12,552 nt of DNA from Oscillospiraceae bacterium (GTDB taxonomy: Bacteria > Bacillota_A > Clostridia > Oscillospirales > Oscillospiraceae): contig SVLA01000048.1 of the NCBI GenBank assembly GCA_015068175.1, positions 1-12,552 on the forward strand. Reading direction: 5' to 3'. Under the pieces are notes generated by a model. That model ran no database searches. It was not told the origin of the DNA and worked only from the letters and a program-made list of their open reading frames with translations. Positions 1 to 7,126 of this stretch are shown in pieces (position 1 is the first letter of the stretch; every line of letters begins with the position of its first letter). The position numbers were made by a program, and so were the translations under genes.

Positions 1-412
1 CAGTCTCCGTTTCCTCCGTGATCTGCCCGGCCTCCAGGTGGAGGCTGATGCCGGCGATGCTGCCGGCGGTCTTGGTCATCAGGTCAATGCGGCTGACGGA
101 GGCGATGGCCGCCAGAGCTTCACCGCGGAAACCCATGGTGCCGATGGCCGCCAGATCCTCCGCCGAGCGGAGCTTGGACGTGGCATGGCGCAAAAAGGCG
201 GTCCGGGCATCTTCCGGACTCATGCCGCAGCCGTTGTCCGTGACCCGCAGGAAGGTCATGCCGCCGCTTTGGATCTCCACGGTGATCTTGGAGGCGCCGG
301 CGTCCACGGCATTTTCCAGCAGCTCTTTCACCACACTGGCCGGCCGCTCCACCACCTCGCCGGCGGCGATCAGGTTGGCCACATGGGGGGATAATTGTAG
401 GATCTTGGGCAT
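1..412 (-). CDS. mutL: DNA mismatch repair protein MutL, N-terminal part (cut by window edge)
   Basis: MutL couples mismatch recognition by MutS to strand removal. Its N-terminal half is a GHKL-family ATPase that dimerises when ATP binds. Only the first 137 residues are present; the rest lies beyond base 1. The GHKL motifs are clear. Motif I around residues 30-39 has the expected catalytic Glu30 and Mg/ATP-binding Asn34 in [16 protein letters not shown] follows at 59-64, ATSK at 77-80 and GFRGEAL at 94-100. The start is ATG at 412-410 ([13 protein letters not shown]). Its ribosome binding site (GAGGTGAG) lies in the last codons and stop of the upstream protease gene, whose stop is only 4 bases away, so translation is probably coupled. 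It is the last visible gene of the miaB-mutS operon. In many Firmicutes miaA follows mutL, but that is outside the window. The C-terminal endonuclease domain cannot be assessed here. Confidence 0.97.
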   Translation of the reverse strand, partial: MPKILQLSPHVANLIAAGEVVERPASVVKELLENAVDAGASKITVEIQSGGMTFLRVTDNGCGMSPEDARTAFLRHATSKLRSAEDLAAIGTMGFRGEALAAIASVSRIDLMTKTAGSIAGISLHLEAGQITEETET

Positions 413-416
413 AAGC

Positions 417-1118
417 TCACCTCAGCATTGCAAATACGCCGGCGCCGTTCACCAGCATATGCATCAGGATGGGGGAGAGAATGTTGCCGCTGCGTTTGTA
501 GCACCAGCACAGACAGAATCCCGCCGGCAGATACTGCACAAAGCACAGCGCCAGCCGCAGAGGGGGATACACGCCGATATAGCTCACCACATGGATGGCG
601 GCAAACAGCGCCATGGAAACCAGGTAGGCCAGGACCGGATTTTTGTCATGGAGCTTTCGCCAGATCAGGCCCCGGTACAGCGTTTCCTCCGTCAACGGCA
701 CCAGCAAAACCGTGGCCAGGCCCAGGGGCACCAGGTCCGTTTCCATCATCTGCTGGAGATTGGCGTCATTGACGTTGCCGAAGCCGGGATCGATCATCAG
801 GATCACCCGGGTCACGAATTCCGTGAATACCCGGTAGGCAAGATAGGCCAAAATGCCATACCATACCGTCAGAAAGACCCGGGCCATGGCGGCTTTCAGG
901 GCATTTTTCAAAAAGTCCCGAAAGATCCAGAAGGTCACGGCGAAATTGGTGATGAAATACACCATATTCACCATGCCATTGGATAAGGGTTGGGCCAGCA
1001 GGCCGTTCAGTCCAAACAGCACCGACGGCAGCAGCACCGTGGTAAATACCAGCCAAATGCCGCCCCACCGGGTCTCCTGGCCGCTGGGGCCGGGACTCAA
1101 AACAGGATCATTATACAT
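417..1118 (-). CDS. CPBP-family intramembrane metalloprotease (Abi/CAAX-protease-like)
   Basis: This is a 233-residue polytopic membrane protein of the CPBP (CAAX protease and bacteriocin-processing) family. The family motifs are all present: EETLYR with Glu144, Glu145 and Arg149; FAAIH with Phe172 and His176; and a final HMLVN with His220 and Asn224. Hydrophobic segments lie near residues 20-43, 52-66, 80-98, 130-142, 162-180, 187-205 and 212-230. In characterised relatives these Glu and His residues form the protease site in the membrane. Many bacterial members have no known substrate, and none can be named here. The gene starts 1 base after the mutS stop (TGA-T-ATG) and ends 4 bases before mutL, so it is co-transcribed and probably translationally coupled to both. 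No strong ribosome binding site of its own is visible, only a weak purine run inside the mutS end. A repair role is not implied by sequence. It could simply be a passenger in the operon. Confidence 0.9.
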   Translation of the reverse strand: MYNDPVLSPGPSGQETRWGGIWLVFTTVLLPSVLFGLNGLLAQPLSNGMVNMVYFITNFAVTFWIFRDFLKNALKAAMARVFLTVWYGILAYLAYRVFTEFVTRVILMIDPGFGNVNDANLQQMMETDLVPLGLATVLLVPLTEETLYRGLIWRKLHDKNPVLAYLVSMALFAAIHVVSYIGVYPPLRLALCFVQYLPAGFCLCWCYKRSGNILSPILMHMLVNGAGVFAMLR

Positions 1119-1119
1119 A

Positions 1120-3723
1120 TCAGTTCAACATCTTCTTCAGTTTGTAAAGTTCGTTCATGGCTTCAATGGGAGTCAGGGTCTCCACGCTGATACGGCTCAG
1201 AGCGTCGCAGACCTGCTGGCTCCGCAGATCCAGCATGGAGATCTGGTCCTCCTCCGCCGCCGGCGCCGGGGCCGTGGGGACGACGCCGCGTTCCGATTCC
1301 AGCTCCGCCAGGATCTGCCGGGCCCGGCTGATGACGGAGTTGGGAATGCCCGCCAGCTTGGCCACTTCGATGCCATAGCTGTCATCGGTGGCGCCGGGGA
1401 CGATCTTCCGCAGGAAGATCATCTGGTCGCCCCGCTTTTTCACGGCGATATTGTAGTTTTTCACATTGGGGAGCCTGTCCTCCAGGGTGGAAAGCTCGTG
1501 ATAGTGGGTGGCAAACAAGGTTTTGGCGCCCAGTTTTTTGGCATCGGCGGCGTATTCCAGCACCGCCCGGGCGATGGACATGCCGTCGTAAGTGGAGGTG
1601 CCCCGACCGATCTCGTCCAGGATCAGCAGGCTCCGGGCGGTGGCGTGTTTCAAAATGGAGGCCACCTCCGCCATCTCCACCATGAAGGTGGACTGGCCGG
1701 AAGCCAGGTCGTCGCTGGCGCCGATCCGGGTGAACACCCGGTCCACCAGGCCGATCCGGGCAGACCGGGCCGGCACGAAGGAGCCGATCTGAGCCATCAG
1801 CACGATGAGGGCCACCTGCCGCATATAGGTGGATTTACCGGCCATATTGGGGCCGGTGATGATGCTCACCTGATGATCCGCCCCGCCCAGCCGGGTATCG
1901 TTGGGTACGAAGAGGGAATCCCTGAGCATCACCTCCACCACCGGATGGCGGCCGTCGGTAATGGAAATTTCGTTATCCAAAGTGATCTCCGGCCGGCAAT
2001 ATCCCCGCTGTACGGCCACGGTGGCCAGGGAGCAGAGGGCATCCGCCGCCGCCACCGCCGCGGCGGTGAGCTGGACCCGGGCGGACTGGGCCGCCAGGTG
2101 TTCCCGCAGACGGGTGAAGATCTGATATTCCAGAGCGGTGAGCCGATCCTTGGCCCCCAGGACCTGATCTTCCAGCTCCTTCAGCTCCGGGGTGATGTAG
2201 CGCTCGCAGTTGGCCAGGGTCTGCTTGCGGATGTAGTGGGCAGGCACCTGGTCCATAAAGGACTTGGAAACCTCGATATAGTAGCCGAATACCCGGTTGA
2301 AGCTGACCTTCAGGGTCCGTATGCCGGTCTTTTCCCGTTCGGCGGTCTCAATGGCGATGATGGTGTCCCGTCCGCCGTTCATGATGTCCCGGAGCCGGTC
2401 CGCTTCCGCGTCGGCGCCGGGGCGGATGATGCCGCCTTCCCGCACCGTCAGGGGCGGCTCGTCCACGATGGTCTGCTCGATCATGTCGGCGCAATCCGCC
2501 AGGGGATCAATGGCGTTGTTCAGCCGCTGCAGCAAGGTGGCGCCGCATTTTTCAAGCTGGGCCTTCACTTCCGGCAAGGCCCGCAGGCCCCTGGCCAGGC
2601 CCAAAAGATCCCGGCAGTTGACGGTGCCGGTGACCACCCGGGTCATGACCCGTTCCAGGTCCGTCACATCCCGCAGTGCCGCGGTCAGCTCGCCCCGGAT
2701 CACGGTAGAATCCACCAGTTCTTCCACAGCGCCATGCCGCTGGCTGATCTGGGCCACATCCAGCAGGGGCTTTTCCAGCCAGCTCCGCAGCAGGCGGCCG
2801 CCCATGGCGGTGCCGGTCTTGTCCAGTACCCAGAGCAGGCTGCCCTTCTTTTCTTTGGAGCGCATGGTCTCCGTCAGTTCCAGATTCCGCCGGGCGTCCA
2901 TATCCAGCTCCATGAACCGGCCGGTGGTGTAATATTCCAGGGCCCGGATGTGAGCCAGGTCATTTTTCTGCAGTCTCAGCAAGGTGGCCAGCAAACTTCC
3001 GGCGGCCATCACCGCCTCGGGCAGGTTGGACAGACCCAATCCCGCCAGAGTGCTTCCGAAATGCCGCTGCAGCAGTTCGCCGTTTTCGGTTTCGTCAAAT
3101 TCCGCGGCGCTGCCCTCGTTGACGCAGCAGCCGATGCGCCGCATCAGGCATTCATCAAAAGCGGCGGAGGCCACGCCCTTGCCGAAGCGCAGAACTTCTG
3201 CCGGAGCAAAGCGGCCCAATTCCGACACGGCGGCGCTTTCATCGCCGCAGACCGTCACGAAAAAGGCTCCGGTGGATACGTCGCAGAAGGCCAGGCCGAA
3301 TTTCTCACCGCCGTAAAGGCAGGCAAAATAGTTGTTCTTGCTTTCGTCCAGCATACAGCTTTCCGTCACGGTACCGGGGGTCACGATCCGGGAGATGTCC
3401 CGTTCAACCAACCCCTTGGTGGTGGCCGGGTCCGTCATCTGCTCGCAGATGGCCACTTTGTAACCTTTCTGCACCAGCCGGGCGATGTAAGCATCCACAG
3501 AGTGGTAAGGTACGCCGCACATGGGAGTCTGCTCTTCCTTGGGCTTGCCCCGATCCCGGGTGGTCAGGGTCAGGTCCAGTTCCTGGGAGGCCACACGGGC
3601 ATCCTCGTCGAACATTTCGTAAAAATCGCCCAGCCGGAAAAACAGAATGCAGTCCTGATGCTGATCCTTGATGGCCCGGTACTGCCGCTGCATGGGAGTC
3701 AGTTCTTTATCATTGGTGGCCAT
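1120..3723 (-). CDS. mutS: DNA mismatch repair protein MutS
   Basis: MutS binds base mismatches and small loops as a dimer and uses ATP to recruit MutL. The product is 867 residues, a normal length. The mismatch-probing Phe-X-Glu motif is in GDFYEMF (Phe34, Glu36). The C-terminal ATPase has Walker A GPNMAGKST at about 624-632, a DDLASGQSTFMVEM signature region at about 671-684, Walker B LLILDE at about 699-704, and the ATHYHELS switch near 738-745. Near the end, QISML (about 827-831) resembles the beta-clamp-binding pentapeptide seen in other MutS proteins. The last residues form a short helical tail. The start is ATG at 3723-3721, with AAGGAG 8 bases upstream. An in-frame GTG 9 bases further upstream overlaps that ribosome binding site and is unlikely to be used. 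It lies 89 bp downstream of miaB, and its stop is 1 base from the following protease gene. Confidence 0.98.
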   Translation of the reverse strand: MATNDKELTPMQRQYRAIKDQHQDCILFFRLGDFYEMFDEDARVASQELDLTLTTRDRGKPKEEQTPMCGVPYHSVDAYIARLVQKGYKVAICEQMTDPATTKGLVERDISRIVTPGTVTESCMLDESKNNYFACLYGGEKFGLAFCDVSTGAFFVTVCGDESAAVSELGRFAPAEVLRFGKGVASAAFDECLMRRIGCCVNEGSAAEFDETENGELLQRHFGSTLAGLGLSNLPEAVMAAGSLLATLLRLQKNDLAHIRALEYYTTGRFMELDMDARRNLELTETMRSKEKKGSLLWVLDKTGTAMGGRLLRSWLEKPLLDVAQISQRHGAVEELVDSTVIRGELTAALRDVTDLERVMTRVVTGTVNCRDLLGLARGLRALPEVKAQLEKCGATLLQRLNNAIDPLADCADMIEQTIVDEPPLTVREGGIIRPGADAEADRLRDIMNGGRDTIIAIETAEREKTGIRTLKVSFNRVFGYYIEVSKSFMDQVPAHYIRKQTLANCERYITPELKELEDQVLGAKDRLTALEYQIFTRLREHLAAQSARVQLTAAAVAAADALCSLATVAVQRGYCRPEITLDNEISITDGRHPVVEVMLRDSLFVPNDTRLGGADHQVSIITGPNMAGKSTYMRQVALIVLMAQIGSFVPARSARIGLVDRVFTRIGASDDLASGQSTFMVEMAEVASILKHATARSLLILDEIGRGTSTYDGMSIARAVLEYAADAKKLGAKTLFATHYHELSTLEDRLPNVKNYNIAVKKRGDQMIFLRKIVPGATDDSYGIEVAKLAGIPNSVISRARQILAELESERGVVPTAPAPAAEEDQISMLDLRSQQVCDALSRISVETLTPIEAMNELYKLKKMLN

Positions 3724-3731
3724 AGAAACCA

Positions 3732-3737
3732 CTCCTT
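3732..3737 (-). promoter_or_regulatory. Ribosome binding site deciding the mutS start
   Basis: AAGGAG on the minus strand sits 8 bases before ATG at 3723. The in-frame GTG at 3732-3730 begins inside this motif, so it cannot be served by it. This supports the ATG start. Confidence 0.8.
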
Positions 3738-3753
3738 ATCTGTAATGTTTCAA

Positions 3754-3781
3754 ATTTTAGTTTGTCGGAAAAATATTACAA
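3754..3781 (-). promoter_or_regulatory. Possible internal sigma-A promoter for mutS
   Basis: In the 89-bp miaB-mutS gap, the minus strand has TTGTAA (3781-3776), a 16-base spacer and TAAAAT (3759-3754). Both boxes are near but not at consensus, and there is no extended -10. The gap is AT-rich with no terminator hairpin, so mutS is probably also read from the miaB promoter. This site could add separate expression. Confidence 0.4.
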
Positions 3782-3812
3782 ACAAAACCTTACCTACCCG
3801 TCAACGCCCAAT

Positions 3813-5219
3813 TTACTGCGCCAATTTCCCCGTCAGACTCCAGGTGGTGGCGCCGGTGACGGTGAGGTTCTGATAACTGCCGATGAGGCCGTCACAGCCG
3901 GCAAAGCGCACCAGCCGGCCGCCCTCGGTCCGGGCGGTGAGCAGGTCGCCGTCTTTGCCGTCCACCAGACAGCGGAAGGTCTTGCCGATATAACTGCGAT
4001 GGATCTCTTCGGAAATGGCGTTCTGCACATTGCACAGCCGGTCGAAGCGGCGGTTTTTCTCCTCTTTTGGGGTGGGGTCCTCCATGGAAGCAGCCGGTGT
4101 GCCGGTCCGGGGGGAGAAAATGAAGGTGAAGAGGCTGTCGTAGCGGACTTCCCCGATCAGGGAGATGGTCTCCTCGAATTCTTCTTCCGTTTCGCCGGGG
4201 AAACCCACGATGACGTCGGAGGTCAGCACCAGCTCCGGCATGACGCTCTTGGCGTAACGCACCAGGGACAGATACTTTTCCCGGTCGTAGTGGCGGTTCA
4301 TGGCCTTCAGCACCCGGCTGGAACCGGACTGGAAGGGCAGATGGAGCTGCTTGGCGATCTTGGGATATTTGGCCATGGTGTCAAAGAGCTTTTCGCCGGC
4401 ATCCCGGGGATGGCTGGTCATGAACCGGATGAGGAATTCTCCGTCCAACTGGGTGATCTCAGCCAAAAGGTCTGCAAAATCCACCGGTTCTTCCAGGTCC
4501 TTGCCGTAGGAGTTCACGTTCTGGCCCAGCAGAGTGATCTCCTTGGCGCCGTTGGCGATGACCGCCCGGCATTCGGCCAGAATGTCCTCCTTTTTGCGGC
4601 TCCGCTCCCGGCCCCGCACATAGGGCACGATGCAGTAGGTGCAGAAATTGTTGCAGCCGTACATGATGCTGACCCAGGCTTTCAGGGAAGAATCCCGGAC
4701 CTGGGGGATGCCTTCGGCAATGGCGCCGGCCTCGTCCTCGATGTAGAACTGCCGCTTTTTCTTCGTCAGCACATTGTAAAGGATCTCCGGGAACTGCCAC
4801 AGATGGTGGGTGGAGAAAACGCCGTCCACATAGGGGAAACTCTTTTTGATTCGGTCGGAGACCTTGGTCTCGCCGGCCATACAGCCGCAGAGGAAGATCT
4901 TCTGCTCCGGGTGGCGGCGCTTGGTGTGGGTCAGGGCGCCCAGATTGCCGAAGACCCGCTGTTCCGCGTGTTCCCGGATGGCGCAGGTGTTCATAATGAC
5001 CACATCGGCCCCTTCGGCCTCCCGGACCATGGCGTAGCCGCTCTGGACCAGGTATCCCCGCAGTTTTTCGGAGTCGGCTTCATTCTGCTGACAGCCGTAA
5101 GTTTCCACATAAGCCGTAGGTGTCCGTCTGGCAGAGAGCCAAAAAGCGGCGATTTTATCACAAAAGGCGAACTGTTTGGCCAATTCCGCCCGGTCGATCA
5201 CTGTAGTCCTGGATTTCAT
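3813..5219 (-). CDS. miaB: tRNA-2-methylthio-N6-isopentenyladenosine synthase MiaB (radical SAM methylthiotransferase)
   Basis: MiaB adds the methylthio group to i6A at position 37 of tRNAs that read UNN codons, using two 4Fe-4S clusters. The product is 468 residues, within the family range. The N-terminal UPF0004 domain carries three cluster cysteines: Cys43 (TYGCQQNEADSEK), Cys79 (NTCAIRE) and one of Cys111/Cys113 (LCGCMAG). The radical-SAM cluster motif CNNFCTYC gives Cys189, Cys193 and Cys196. The C-terminal about 60 residues fit a TRAM RNA-binding domain. MIMNTCAIRE-like and GQNVNSYG motifs place it with MiaB rather than MtaB or RimO. The chosen start is ATG at 5219-5217, with GGAGG 9 bases upstream. 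The in-frame ATG at 5237 overlaps that ribosome binding site, and the next one upstream falls in the promoter. It is the first gene of the mutS-mutL operon, a common clostridial arrangement. Confidence 0.95.
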   Translation of the reverse strand: MKSRTTVIDRAELAKQFAFCDKIAAFWLSARRTPTAYVETYGCQQNEADSEKLRGYLVQSGYAMVREAEGADVVIMNTCAIREHAEQRVFGNLGALTHTKRRHPEQKIFLCGCMAGETKVSDRIKKSFPYVDGVFSTHHLWQFPEILYNVLTKKKRQFYIEDEAGAIAEGIPQVRDSSLKAWVSIMYGCNNFCTYCIVPYVRGRERSRKKEDILAECRAVIANGAKEITLLGQNVNSYGKDLEEPVDFADLLAEITQLDGEFLIRFMTSHPRDAGEKLFDTMAKYPKIAKQLHLPFQSGSSRVLKAMNRHYDREKYLSLVRYAKSVMPELVLTSDVIVGFPGETEEEFEETISLIGEVRYDSLFTFIFSPRTGTPAASMEDPTPKEEKNRRFDRLCNVQNAISEEIHRSYIGKTFRCLVDGKDGDLLTARTEGGRLVRFAGCDGLIGSYQNLTVTGATTWSLTGKLAQ

Positions 5220-5228
5220 TTGGGTATT

Positions 5229-5233
5229 CCTCC
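5229..5233 (-). promoter_or_regulatory. Ribosome binding site deciding the miaB start
   Basis: GGAGG on the minus strand lies 9 bases before ATG at 5219. It rules out the upstream in-frame ATG at 5237, which runs into the motif. Confidence 0.8.
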
Positions 5234-5255
5234 GCATGATACTGTCTAAGTATAA

Positions 5256-5284
5256 ATCATACCATTTTTCCGGGATTATTGCAA
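5256..5284 (-). promoter_or_regulatory. Sigma-A-type promoter of the miaB-mutS-CPBP-mutL operon
   Basis: On the minus strand, TTGCAA (5284-5279) is followed by exactly 17 bases and TATGAT (5261-5256). TGG stands just before the -10, giving an extended -10. Transcription would start near 5249, about 30 bases before the miaB ATG. It is divergent from the foldase promoter about 40 bp away. Confidence 0.75.
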
Positions 5285-5323
5285 GGGCCACCCTGTTCCA
5301 AATGTAAATTTATTGTGACATTC

Positions 5324-5352
5324 TTGCAATTTTTGGAGCCGTATGCTAGTAT
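5324..5352 (+). promoter_or_regulatory. Sigma-A-type promoter of the parvulin-like foldase gene
   Basis: TTGCAA (5324-5329), a 17-base spacer and TAGTAT (5347-5352) with TGC just before it (extended -10). The predicted transcription start near 5359 leaves a leader of about 38 bases. That leader contains the GC palindrome at 5366-5379 and a GAGGG ribosome binding site 9 bases before ATG 5397. Confidence 0.75.
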
Positions 5353-5396
5353 TGGTAATCATGGTCCCCCAGGGGGGAGAAAGAGGGAAAACGAAA

Positions 5397-7079
5397 ATGA
5401 AATGCAAATTTTGTCAGGCGGAACTGGAGAGCAACAGCTCTGTTTGCCCCAATTGCCATAAGGACAATCTGAAGGACAACCTGCAGTGGTTGAAGGTCAC
5501 GGCCCTGGTGCTGGTATGTCTGGTGCTGCTGGTGCTGCTGGTGGGCATGATCAACTACGGTGTTACCGGCAGTTTCATGCCCGATTGGTTCAAGCCGTCC
5601 GAAGGCAATACGGAGACCACCGGCAAAAATGAGAACAATAAGGTCCTGACGCCTGCCGGCCTGAAGGAAATGAACGCCGAAGAGCTGGACGAGGCCATGG
5701 ATAAAGTGGTACTGACCATGGGCGAGTATAAGATGACCAACCGGGATCTGCAGCTTTACTACTGGGTCAGCGCCCAGAACAACAAGGGCAAAGCTGACCT
5801 GACTAAGGATCTGACCACCCAGGTTTACGACGAGACCACCGGCCAGAGCTATCACGATTACTTCCTGGAAGAGGCTGTCCTCATGTGGAAGGAGATCATG
5901 ATGATGTCCGATGCCGCCAAGAAGGCCAATTACGAGATGGACCAGGAGTATAAGGATTACCTGGACGGCATGGAGGAAGATCTGCAGTACTATGTGGACA
6001 TCTACGTCAGCTACTATGGCTATGACCTGGACGGCGTGGATGATCTGATCCGCATGGAGTTCGGCCCCGGCAGTAACTACGAAACGTATTACAACTACAC
6101 CTATAACTACTACTACGGCGCCCTGTACTGGGAAGAGATGATCGGCGATCTGGAAGTCACCGAAGAGGAGATCAACCAGTATTTTGACGAAAACGAGGAA
6201 TCCCTGGCTACGGATTACGATATCCCCGTGACCAAGGACTTCGGTAACCTGGCGGATATGCGGAACATCCTGATCGAGGCCGTGGTCATCGAAAAGGAAA
6301 ATGAGTCCGGTGAGAAGATCAAGATCACCGATTGGGAAAAGACCCTGGAGAAGGCCCAGGCGGTCTATGACGCCTGGATGGCCGGCGAAATGACCGAGGA
6401 AGCATTCATCGAGCTGGTGAAGGCCCACTCCAAGGATGAAAATGCCGCCACCGGCGGTCTGTACGAAGATCTGTACCCTGCCAGCATGATGAAGGTGGAT
6501 GTGCGTCACATCCTGATCTTCCCCGAAGGCGCCACCTCTTCCACCGTTACCAGCCAGACCTGGCCGGACAGCGCCTGGGCCTATGCCGAGAACAAGGCCA
6601 AGGAGATCCTGGCTCAGTGGGAAGCCGGCGAAAAGACCGAGGATAGCTTCGGCGCTTTGGCCAACGAGCATTCTGCTGACCAGAACGGTAAGGTCACCAA
6701 CGGCGGTCTGTATGAAGATGTCTATATCGGTCAGATGGTGGCGAATTTTGAGGACTGGTGCTTCGATTCCGCCCGTCAGACCGGCGATGTGGGCATCGTC
6801 AAGACCGAGTACGGCTACCATGTGATGTACTATGTCCGGGCTGACAGAGCCGCGGCGGACTGGTGCTTTGATGAGGCCCGCCAGGTGGGCGACGTGGGTA
6901 TGGTCCAGACCGACGACGGCTATATGCTGATGTATTTCAAGGGCGCTGACCCCGCTTGGTACCGTTACAGCCGTTACGGCGCCCAGGCGGAGAATGCCCA
7001 GGAAATGCTGGATGCCATGATCGCGGAGTTCCAGGCGGAGATCGACAAGGATCAGGTCGTTATCGGCATGCTCCAGTAA
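5397..7079 (+). CDS. Membrane-anchored parvulin-type peptidylprolyl isomerase (PpiC/SurA/PrsA-like) with N-terminal zinc ribbon
   Basis: This is a probable extracytoplasmic foldase of 560 residues. A zinc ribbon of two CxxC pairs (Cys3, Cys6, Cys17, Cys20) comes first, then one strongly hydrophobic transmembrane helix at about 31-56, so the ribbon should be cytoplasmic and the rest outside. Residues about 100-285 are helical and acidic with a SurA_N-like feel, and 198-244 contains 15 tyrosines. A complete parvulin domain spans about 366-480 (VRHILI with His371, HSAD with Asp428, GQM with Met447, Phe451, GYH with His475). Half-domains flank it: an N-terminal half at about 288-365 with Asn290 in place of the first His, and a C-terminal half at about 485-516 with Met510 in place of the last His. 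The start is ATG 5397 with GAGGG 9 bases upstream; the 18 codons before it overlap the promoter and palindrome and are not coding. The gene stands alone between its own promoter and terminator. The substrate is unknown. Confidence 0.88.
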   Translation: MKCKFCQAELESNSSVCPNCHKDNLKDNLQWLKVTALVLVCLVLLVLLVGMINYGVTGSFMPDWFKPSEGNTETTGKNENNKVLTPAGLKEMNAEELDEAMDKVVLTMGEYKMTNRDLQLYYWVSAQNNKGKADLTKDLTTQVYDETTGQSYHDYFLEEAVLMWKEIMMMSDAAKKANYEMDQEYKDYLDGMEEDLQYYVDIYVSYYGYDLDGVDDLIRMEFGPGSNYETYYNYTYNYYYGALYWEEMIGDLEVTEEEINQYFDENEESLATDYDIPVTKDFGNLADMRNILIEAVVIEKENESGEKIKITDWEKTLEKAQAVYDAWMAGEMTEEAFIELVKAHSKDENAATGGLYEDLYPASMMKVDVRHILIFPEGATSSTVTSQTWPDSAWAYAENKAKEILAQWEAGEKTEDSFGALANEHSADQNGKVTNGGLYEDVYIGQMVANFEDWCFDSARQTGDVGIVKTEYGYHVMYYVRADRAAADWCFDEARQVGDVGMVQTDDGYMLMYFKGADPAWYRYSRYGAQAENAQEMLDAMIAEFQAEIDKDQVVIGMLQ

Positions 7080-7094
7080 CAATTCAATAGCAAA

Positions 7095-7124
7095 AAGGCG
7101 CTGCCGGTTTTCCGGCAGCGCTTT
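7095..7124. terminator. Bidirectional intrinsic terminator between foldase gene and dus
   Basis: A perfect 10-bp stem GCGCTGCCGG / CCGGCAGCGC with a TTTT loop is extended by a G-T and two A-T pairs. On the plus strand it is followed by TTTGCTTATTT, and on the minus strand by TTTTTGC. It can therefore end both converging genes. The dus stop codon is only 2 bases from the hairpin, and the foldase stop is 15 bases away. Confidence 0.9.
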
Positions 7125-7126
7125 GC

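Noticed and set aside
417..1118. CPBP gene as a phage-abortive-infection (Abi) system
   Set aside because: The family includes proteins once named Abi, but this gene sits in a housekeeping operon with no defence partners, so a defence label is not supported.
853..3873. A 1006-residue plus-strand open frame across mutS
   Set aside because: It is fully antisense to mutS, which has complete family motifs. Its translation is rich in Gly, His and Gln, as expected from the reverse of a GC-rich gene, and it has no recognisable domain.
3762..5249. A 495-residue plus-strand open frame across miaB
   Set aside because: It is antisense to miaB, has no ribosome binding site and no recognisable motif, and would start in the mutS-miaB gap.
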